IMG/VR virus record: IMGVR_UViG_3300020463_002553
Span: 1-21,650 of that record
Source: a virus
Length of the DNA stretch: 21,650 nucleotides
Strand: one strand, 5' to 3'
Part shown: one piece after another, positions 14,902 to 20,017 of the stretch
Numbering within the stretch: position 1 is the stretch's first letter
Layout of the letters: each line of letters starts with the position of its first letter
Program-made: the position numbers and the translations under genes
The notes under the pieces: generated by a model
The model's database searches: none
Told to the model about the DNA's origin: nothing
The model's input: the letters and a program-made list of their open reading frames with translations, nothing else

Positions 14902-15753
14902 CTAGGAGCCATCGGTAATAATTGCTCCAGCGGTCGCGTCCCCGACAGCCGCACCAAGCATGACGGAAATGTTCATGTAGCGTGAACGCTTATTAATGTC
15001 AGTGAAACTTGAAAGGTAAGCGGTCAAACCTCCAGGGAGCTCCACAGGCTCGTAAAACGACAGCAAGTCCTGGATTTCATCGTCCATGATTGGCTCACCG
15101 GAAGCGATCGCAAGAGCGTCAGCGGCTCCGCAAAAACCTATGACCTTCGCATCGGCGCCATCCCACCGGTTATTCATCGCCAAGGAATCGAATCCATAAG
15201 CACCAGTTGAACCAGGCAAAAATGAATCCGCGTTAGTTGGAAGAAGCTTTGAAAAGTAAGCCCCATCTAGAATAAGATTACGAGTTGGAAAGTCTTTGCA
15301 AGCCCCCCAAATTGTTTGCAAGTCGCTCGCGTCGAAGTCTGTTGCGGTCGAATGCAAAACTGCTGACCCATAGTTGGCAGTTGTGATTGGAGCGAAGACC
15401 GCATCACGGCAAGCCGTTGCAATGACCTGCATATTTTTACGAAGGAGTGTTCGTAAACGATGCCCGTTGTTAAGCTCGGCTTGTGTGACTTTAAAAGAAA
15501 CAGAATGCTGGTTTACAGTGATCGACTTTGCTTGCTTTTGACTGTCGCTGTCAGACGTGTAGTCTCCGGGGTTGACTAGTGCCGTTGCCCCAGAATTAAC
15601 GACTTCTACCTGGATTCTTGATCCGGGCGCGACAGGCGAAACTGCCACGTCTAAGCTAAAGTTATCGAGAACGGCCAAGACAGGCCCAAGAGTTGTAATT
15701 GATTCTTCAGCGAGTGTATCCACCGCTAAAGCTGCTGCAAAATTGTTTGCCAT
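14902..15753 (-). CDS. Major capsid protein
   Basis: A 283-residue protein, MANNFAAALAVDTLAEESITTLGPVLAVLDNFS..., ending VGDATAGAIITDGS. The layout agrees with small major capsid proteins of the HK97-fold superfamily: an N-terminal segment, PGSRIQVEVV...TALVNPGDYTSD, a middle helix rich in Ala/Arg (RTLLRKNMQVIATACRDAVFAPI), then LILDGAYFSKLLP and AVGDATAGAII at the end. The context is decisive: it follows the protease-scaffold gene, it is followed at once by a strong terminator, and it has a special A-rich 50-nt leader, all expected of the most abundant virion protein. The exact fold family is not proved from sequence. Confidence 0.86.
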   Translation of the reverse strand: MANNFAAALAVDTLAEESITTLGPVLAVLDNFSLDVAVSPVAPGSRIQVEVVNSGATALVNPGDYTSDSDSQKQAKSITVNQHSVSFKVTQAELNNGHRLRTLLRKNMQVIATACRDAVFAPITTANYGSAVLHSTATDFDASDLQTIWGACKDFPTRNLILDGAYFSKLLPTNADSFLPGSTGAYGFDSLAMNNRWDGADAKVIGFCGAADALAIASGEPIMDDEIQDLLSFYEPVELPGGLTAYLSSFTDINKRSRYMNISVMLGAAVGDATAGAIITDGS

Positions 15754-15803
15754 TTTTTTAGATAGTTAAGTTTTTCAAGTTTTTCTTTTTGTTTTTGTCG
15801 CCC
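15754..15803 (-). promoter_or_regulatory. A-rich leader of the major capsid gene
   Basis: A 50-base spacer almost without G/C, rich in A on the coding strand, with no Shine-Dalgarno and no RTTGACR. It holds CAAAAACAAAAAGAAAA at 15781-15797, which is also found before the gene at 5693. It may be an unstructured, highly translated leader or contain a late promoter; I cannot see convincing -35/-10 boxes. Confidence 0.5.
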
Positions 15804-16985
15804 TTACTGCGATTGAAGTCTTTCGATTTCTTTGCGGTTTTTAGCAAAGAATTCTCTTCGTTCCTGACCTGGTTGCATTCCCAGATAAGTCTCAAGGACG
15901 TTTACGATTTTGTTCTGGTTTGGAGCCGGAAGGTCGGCCGCCTCTGCAAAGTCAAAGCCACACTCGATTAAGCGTGATTCAACCGTAAGCGCACAGCTCT
16001 CCAGTTCTCTGTTTTGATCCCGTAAAATATCCATTTCTTCATGGATCTTTTCAAGTTCACTCACCCGGCCGGAAAGTTCCGCCTCGAGTTCGTCAGCACG
16101 AGCAAGAGCAGCTTTTGCGCTCGATCCCTCGTGATTGTCGGCGCACTTATCTCCCGATATGGCTGCCAAAATTCTTGCCCAAGTGCTAAGTTCTTTTTTA
16201 GCACTAATTTCATTTTGTAATTCTTCTTCGATTTCCTCCTCGTCGGCCTCGATTTTGGCCGCCTCCTCTTCGGATTCTTGGGCCTGGTCTTCCTCGAGTA
16301 CCTCAACCTCCTCGACCTGGTTTTCCTCGAGGGCTGGCTCTTCGGCCTGGAGCTCTAGGACTGCCGCCGGGACATTCTCAAACTTAGAAACGAGAGTATC
16401 GAGGTCGGCACAAGCGGCCGCCTTAACTGGCTCCAGGACGCGAGTTGCAAAACCATGTTTGACCGCGTCCTCTCCATTCATCCAGGTTTCGGCCGCCATC
16501 ATCTCGGCGACTTCTTCGCGGCCTTTCCCGGTCGCGTTGGCATAGAAATCGGTGACGTCGTCCTGGAGCTTTCTCATCAATGCCGCCATGCTTTCCAGCT
16601 CTTCGGCTTCTCCAAATGCTCCACCGCTCACGTTGTGTATCATGACGTAAGCATTCTGTGGGACTTCGATCTCGTCGGCTGACATTAAAACGACCGACCC
16701 CATTGAAGCGGCCAATCCTTCGACCCTGGCGACAACATGAGCCGGGTGGTTTTTGATTCCATTGGCAATAGCCCAGCCATCTAGGACAGAGCCTCCTGGT
16801 GAATGAATCCGCAAATCTATCGAATCAACATCGCCGAGGTCTTTCAGCTCGCGAAGAAACTCAGAACCAGAAACATCCCAGCCACCAATCGGCCCCATAA
16901 TGTCGACCCGTGCGACGCGGCCGCCTTCGTTCCGCGGCTCTAAGTCCGCCGATGAGTTGCTGATTTCAAACCAATGTTTTGCCAT
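15804..16985 (-). CDS. ClpP-like prohead protease with C-terminal scaffold region
   Basis: A 393-residue head maturation protein. Residues 20-190 are a ClpP-type serine protease: RVARVDIMGPIGGWDVSG, LRIHSPGGSVLDGWAIANGI (family SPGGxxxdG), GLAASMGSVVLMSAD with nucleophile Ser94, and VMIHNVSGG with His117; ETWMNGEDAVKHGFAT is the usual domain end. Residues 210-270 are very acidic (EEPALEENQVEEVEVLEEDQ...), and about 285-345 is coiled-coil (ARADELEAELSGRVSELEKIHEEM), which together resemble an internal scaffold. One gene therefore seems to supply both protease and scaffold. The start is ATG 16985; the earlier in-frame TTG is in the RTTGACR element. Confidence 0.9.
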   Translation of the reverse strand: MAKHWFEISNSSADLEPRNEGGRVARVDIMGPIGGWDVSGSEFLRELKDLGDVDSIDLRIHSPGGSVLDGWAIANGIKNHPAHVVARVEGLAASMGSVVLMSADEIEVPQNAYVMIHNVSGGAFGEAEELESMAALMRKLQDDVTDFYANATGKGREEVAEMMAAETWMNGEDAVKHGFATRVLEPVKAAACADLDTLVSKFENVPAAVLELQAEEPALEENQVEEVEVLEEDQAQESEEEAAKIEADEEEIEEELQNEISAKKELSTWARILAAISGDKCADNHEGSSAKAALARADELEAELSGRVSELEKIHEEMDILRDQNRELESCALTVESRLIECGFDFAEAADLPAPNQNKIVNVLETYLGMQPGQERREFFAKNRKEIERLQSQ

Positions 16986-17000
16986 AGAAAGAAGGAAGGG

Positions 17001-17007
17001 CGTCAAC
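17001..17007 (-). promoter_or_regulatory. RTTGACR start-associated element before the protease gene
   Basis: GTTGACG; TTGAC ends 16 nt before the ATG at 16985. It overlaps the HAD gene stop (TAGTTGAC). The spacer is entirely pyrimidine-rich, so no Shine-Dalgarno pairing is possible there. Confidence 0.62.
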
Positions 17008-17300
17008 TATAGAAATTTGGTCACGATTTTGGTGAACTTTGTCCACCCCCAAGCCATATCGTCGACGATGTAACCAGGCTTCCCAATCACTTGGGAAAAA
17101 TGATCCTCAAGACCAAACCTCTCCACCACCGCGGCGGCGTGTGGTCGTCCTCGAGCGGTCCACAAGATGACCTCAAACCCCTCAAGCTTTTTTTGTTTTG
17201 CCCAATTCGCTAGAGACCAATTAATTTTCCCCCGCTTTAGGAGCGTCCCGTCTACGTCAATCGCGATGCACTTGGGCGGCGCAAATATACCTTTGGCCAT
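17007..17300 (-). CDS. HAD-superfamily phosphatase-like protein
   Basis: A 97-residue protein with all four HAD motifs in order: IDVDGTL (nucleophile Asp15 and general acid Asp17), ILWTARG (Thr48), Lys74 in IGKPG, and VDD (Asp80, Asp81). It is about the smallest length for a HAD core, with almost no cap, so it may act on a macromolecular or bulky phosphorylated substrate; the real substrate is unknown. It lies between portal and protease, one base after the portal stop, and uses no RTTGACR leader, so it is translationally coupled to the portal. Lambda has no equivalent at this place. It could process nucleotides, DNA/RNA ends or a phosphorylated protein. Confidence 0.88.
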   Translation of the reverse strand: MAKGIFAPPKCIAIDVDGTLLKRGKINWSLANWAKQKKLEGFEVILWTARGRPHAAAVVERFGLEDHFSQVIGKPGYIVDDMAWGWTKFTKIVTKFL

Positions 17301-17301
17301 G

Positions 17302-18828
17302 CTAGTCGACTAGACCGGCCTCGGCCCGTTGTTTTTTAATATATGCTTGCTCGTTGGCAACTTTCGCCTCCTCCGTTTTCCAGTCTTTACCTTGGCGGGC
17401 CCACCATTCTTCCCGAGTCATGAGCCCTTGATCGAGGAGAGCCAAGTCAAGCTTCCCGTCGCGGCCCCGGTCGATTGTCAAATCGGCTTGTGGAATCCAA
17501 GACGTCTTCCACCAGGTATCCTGCAACTCAGGGGGAATCACCAGGTTGCCCCGCTTTGCCTCCTTGGCAGAGAAGTACATCCAAATCCTTTGGCAATCTC
17601 GTCTCCCGCGTTCTTGCTCGTCCGCGACAAATCTCCGGGTTTCCGACATCACAAAGCGCATACCGGGCCCGTTCATCTGAGACGCATCCCAGAGAACTTC
17701 GGGAGACAGCCCACCGTGAGGGAGCCCCCAAGCCATATCGCGAATTAACCAGGACAAAAGCCCAAGCACGTTCGGATGAGGCCGCGTATCGTTCATCGTG
17801 TGCAGACTCTGCCCTGGAGAAAACTCTTGGAAGCGACCCCCTTGAACAACGTCCTCGACAGAAAGAACATTTCCGTCAGGCAAAGTTTCCCCAGAAAGAC
17901 CTTCGACTTCTGCAATCTCAGCGGTTTCCCCAGCCGCCTCCAGGAACCCCTTTAGGTCTTCGCCAGGGTCTTCATTGTTTTCGGTATTTGCCCCTTGCTC
18001 GATCCAGGCTCCCCACAAAGCCGCCACTTTTACGGCGTGTTTCGTGTCGGCTATAATTTCGACCATATCGAGGAAATTCGCCACCGCGTGAGCAAGGCCC
18101 GACACTGATCGAACCCGCCCGGCTCTTCCTCCGATTGAATGATAGATTGACCGGTCGCGAGAAACAACTTTGGCCGCCTTTCCTTCATCGTCTAAAAGCT
18201 GGAAACCTGACCGTCCCCCAAAGCGATCCAAAAAGATTCCATCATAAAGGTTTTTCGGCTGGTCTCTTCTCCCTTGACCGTCGCCGATCTGGTTCCCCTC
18301 GTAACACATCACGCGAGCCGCCCCATCCGGCCCCGAGGCCAAAACAGTCAGACAATCACCAGTCCTGATTTTTGACTCTCGAATCCAGGTTTGCCAGTCC
18401 AGAAAATCGAAATTGCCCGCCCCGTCAAATGCTAGAGGATTTTTCAGTCTGTTTCCAACTTTCTCTTCTATCTCGGCTTCAAAATCAGCATTTCCCGCCT
18501 GGCTCTGTGGGTGTAGATTTCCGACTAACCGAGCCGGTCCTTCTATGGCACGTTTTACAAATCCTACATTCTGCTCGGCCGCCTCAACTTTCCTGGAAAT
18601 CTCCAGCCTTTCCGTCGGTGAAACTCTTCGCTTCGGATTAAGTGACGGCATGACAACCCGGCCACGACGGTCCGAATGCCTTGCGGCATCCCAGGAGGAA
18701 AGCATCTTAATCAGGTCGGATTTTGTTCTTGGAAGTCCGTCAACTGGCTTTTTTGAGGCCGCTTTTCTGGCTTGAACTTTCTTTCCCGCCCTAGTTCCTC
18801 GCCGTGATTTTTTTGAGTCCTGCCCCAT
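17302..18828 (-). CDS. Portal protein, lambda gpB family
   Basis: A 508-residue dodecameric portal through which DNA enters the head. The lambda-family pattern is clear: an N-terminal basic segment (residues 1-50), NVGFVKRAIEGPARLVGN, FLDWQTWIRESKIRTGDCLTVL, the domain SRDRSIYHSIGGRAGRVRSVSGLAHAVANFLDMVEIIADTKHAVKVAALWGAWIEQ (HxxxxxxxGqxRGvs region and crown helix), and GRFQEFSPGQSLHTMNDTRPHPNVLGLLSWLIRDMAWGLPHGGLSPEVLWDASQMNGPGMR, followed by the C-terminal KREDQGLMTREEW-type end. The length is normal for the family. The leader has the RTTGACR element and no Shine-Dalgarno. Confidence 0.94.
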   Translation of the reverse strand: MGQDSKKSRRGTRAGKKVQARKAASKKPVDGLPRTKSDLIKMLSSWDAARHSDRRGRVVMPSLNPKRRVSPTERLEISRKVEAAEQNVGFVKRAIEGPARLVGNLHPQSQAGNADFEAEIEEKVGNRLKNPLAFDGAGNFDFLDWQTWIRESKIRTGDCLTVLASGPDGAARVMCYEGNQIGDGQGRRDQPKNLYDGIFLDRFGGRSGFQLLDDEGKAAKVVSRDRSIYHSIGGRAGRVRSVSGLAHAVANFLDMVEIIADTKHAVKVAALWGAWIEQGANTENNEDPGEDLKGFLEAAGETAEIAEVEGLSGETLPDGNVLSVEDVVQGGRFQEFSPGQSLHTMNDTRPHPNVLGLLSWLIRDMAWGLPHGGLSPEVLWDASQMNGPGMRFVMSETRRFVADEQERGRRDCQRIWMYFSAKEAKRGNLVIPPELQDTWWKTSWIPQADLTIDRGRDGKLDLALLDQGLMTREEWWARQGKDWKTEEAKVANEQAYIKKQRAEAGLVD

Positions 18829-18843
18829 GACGCGGACCGACTA

Positions 18844-18850
18844 CGTCAAC
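18844..18850 (-). promoter_or_regulatory. RTTGACR start-associated element before the portal gene
   Basis: GTTGACG; TTGAC ends 16 nt before the ATG at 18828. The context TAATCGGTTGACG includes the stop TAA of the previous gene. Confidence 0.62.
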
Positions 18851-18853
18851 CGA

Positions 18854-19168
18854 TTAAAATCCCCACTCACGGAATCGAAAGTTAACGTGGTTCATTTTGC
18901 GGTTAGCCCCCCCGTTAGTCGCCCCGGCATCCGTCCTTTTTCGAAGCCCAATGGCGGCCTCATAGGTTCTGACCTTTAAATCTAGGGCACCGCTCAAATA
19001 TTCTCCAGTAGTTCCTGACTCTTTCATGTTGGCACCGGTCACCACGACTTCCGCGGACATTGCTTGCTCGAGCTCCGCGGTCGCGGCGTCCAGCTTGGTC
19101 GTTAATTGTGCGACAGTGTGAAGCCTGGCAAGACTCCGAACTAATGCCCGATTGATCGGTTGACTCAT
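18854..19168 (-). CDS. Small head protein in the gpW position (104 aa)
   Basis: A 104-residue protein, MSQPINRALVRSLARLHTVAQLTTKLDAATAELEQAMSAE..., helical at the N-terminus and ending RKMNHVNFRFREWGF. In lambda the small head-completion protein gpW lies between terminase and portal, exactly here. The C-terminal FRFREW is a plausible portal-contact tail. No strict gpW motif can be confirmed, so the role rests on position and size. It is the first gene after the small AT-rich cassette. Confidence 0.75.
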   Translation of the reverse strand: MSQPINRALVRSLARLHTVAQLTTKLDAATAELEQAMSAEVVVTGANMKESGTTGEYLSGALDLKVRTYEAAIGLRKRTDAGATNGGANRKMNHVNFRFREWGF

Positions 19169-19182
19169 ATCGAGCCCCCGCT

Positions 19183-19189
19183 TGTCAAT
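19183..19189 (-). promoter_or_regulatory. RTTGACR start-associated element before the gpW-position gene
   Basis: ATTGACA; TTGAC ends 15 nt before the ATG at 19168. It follows the HTH gene stop by one base (TAGATTGACA) and shares TTGACAAGCGGGG with the propeller gene leader. Confidence 0.62.
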
Positions 19190-19366
19190 CTATCGACGTT
19201 TTTTTGTTTTAAGGGAAAGTATTGCCAGGCGAGCTTCTTCGGTGATTTTCGTTGAACCTTTCTCTCGGAAGTTGATCGTCTTTCGCGACACTCCAAGGAT
19301 AGCCGAAAGCTTGGCCTGTGTCAGACCGAGCTTTTGGCGGATTGATTTATATTTTTCTGGAGTCAT
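19190..19366 (-). CDS. Small XRE-type helix-turn-helix regulator (58 aa)
   Basis: A 58-residue DNA-binding protein, MTPEKYKSIRQKLGLTQAKLSAILGVSRKTINFREKG... ending KTKKRR. LTQAKLSAILGVS followed by RKTINFREKG is the classic helix 2-turn-helix 3 of the lambda Cro/XRE family, and the basic tail may add DNA contact. It lies between terminase and the gpW-position gene, on the same strand as the late genes. Two operator-like repeats lie upstream of the cassette at 19951-20003, and it may regulate itself or the following late genes through them. The binding target is inferred. Confidence 0.88.
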   Translation of the reverse strand: MTPEKYKSIRQKLGLTQAKLSAILGVSRKTINFREKGSTKITEEARLAILSLKTKKRR

Positions 19367-19373
19367 TCAAAAA

Positions 19374-19697
19374 CTAAAATTTACTTTCAGCCCAAATGAT
19401 TTCTTGCAGGTCGGCTGGTTCAGCATTCGGTTTTAAAGACCAACCGTCTAAGTCGTCGGCCTCAAAACTTTCAGGGGTGAATTGATCCATTTCATAAATC
19501 TCATTTTTAAAAGCTTGAAAATGATCGTGGAAGGAACTTGAAGAAAAATTTATTTCAATATGCTTCACCGCGTCACTTCGATCTGCAAACTCGTACCATT
19601 CATTGAATGGACTGCTTCCGCTCGAGGCAGAAATATATATTTTTTTAGGATCGCTGTTCCAAAAATCTGGTGCGCCCGCTTGTTGTTCGTATTTCAT
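19374..19697 (-). CDS. Hypothetical acidic cassette protein (107 aa)
   Basis: A 107-residue protein from ATG 19697, four bases after the upstream stop. It reads MKYEQQAGAPDFWNSDPKKIYISASSGSSPFNEWYEF... and is acidic and aromatic-rich, ending DLDGWSLKPNAEPADLQEIIWAESKF. It has no membrane span and no motif I recognise. A longer reading from 19796 would overlap the previous gene and is rejected. The gene is AT-rich relative to its neighbours. With the 67-aa gene and the HTH gene it forms an operon-like cassette inserted between terminase and the head genes. An accessory role (host takeover, superinfection immunity or anti-defence) is possible, but nothing in the sequence proves one. Confidence 0.75.
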   Translation of the reverse strand: MKYEQQAGAPDFWNSDPKKIYISASSGSSPFNEWYEFADRSDAVKHIEINFSSSSFHDHFQAFKNEIYEMDQFTPESFEADDLDGWSLKPNAEPADLQEIIWAESKF

Positions 19698-19701
19698 TAG
19701 C

Positions 19702-19905
19702 TTAAGAATTTGAATTATTGATGCCGTTTTTAACGACGTGAGCGAGTTCTTCATAATTAAAATTGAGAAGAACGCGGATTTCTTTTTTAGTATCAACGTC
19801 TACCCCTAGGCATCCGAGAGCATAGGTTTCTTCGTCGTGGTCAAAAACTTTATCGATTGATTCAATTACAAAAGTGTAGTTTTTTGGTGTTTCTAGTTTT
19901 GTCAT
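19702..19905 (-). CDS. Hypothetical small cassette protein (67 aa)
   Basis: A 67-residue protein, MTKLETPKNYTFVIESIDKVFDHDEETYALGC... ending FNYEELAHVVKNGINNSNS. It is acidic with a possible beta-beta-alpha layout. It is the first gene of the AT-rich cassette, with an A-rich leader (AAATAAAAAA before the ATG) and the operator-like repeats upstream. No family recognised. Confidence 0.72.
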   Translation of the reverse strand: MTKLETPKNYTFVIESIDKVFDHDEETYALGCLGVDVDTKKEIRVLLNFNYEELAHVVKNGINNSNS

Positions 19906-19921
19906 TTTTTTATTTAGTTCG

Positions 19922-20003
19922 ATCGAAGGATTCGTTTTCTTCGATAAGAAAAGGTAACTTATTGTTACGTATGACGCAACCCTAAAAGGTAACTTTTTGT
20001 AAC
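19922..20003 (-). promoter_or_regulatory. Operator-like repeats upstream of the HTH cassette
   Basis: Three structures lie in the 112-base gap after terminase. Two repeats begin with AAGGTAACTT: 19951-19968 (AAGGTAACTTATTGTTAC) and 19986-20003 (AAGGTAACTTTTTGTAAC), 35 bp apart. The first contains the perfect dyad GTAAC-N5-GTTAC; the second has one mismatched half. A perfect 7-bp inverted repeat, ATCGAAG...CTTCGAT with a 10-nt loop, lies at 19922-19945. These fit binding sites for a small dimeric HTH protein such as the one at 19190. No consensus promoter is obvious. Confidence 0.6.
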
Positions 20004-20017
20004 TTTTTTTTATGTTC

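Noticed and set aside
16986-17006. Earlier TTG starts giving N-terminal extensions such as MTPFLLS, MTNSLFS, MTSGVRC or MVDSTKRI
   Set aside because: The extra codons are just the RTTGACR element and spacer read in frame; the internal ATGs agree with the fixed spacing and family N-termini.
17475-18056. Long plus-strand reading frame (193 aa), and another at 9179-9796 (205 aa)
   Set aside because: Both are antisense shadows of the portal and tape measure genes, with biased composition and no recognisable domain.
2162-19189. RTTGACR as ordinary sigma-70 -35 boxes
   Set aside because: With a 17-bp spacer the -10 box would fall on or after the ATG, and those positions show no TATAAT-like sequence in the cases I read. 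A non-standard promoter is not excluded.
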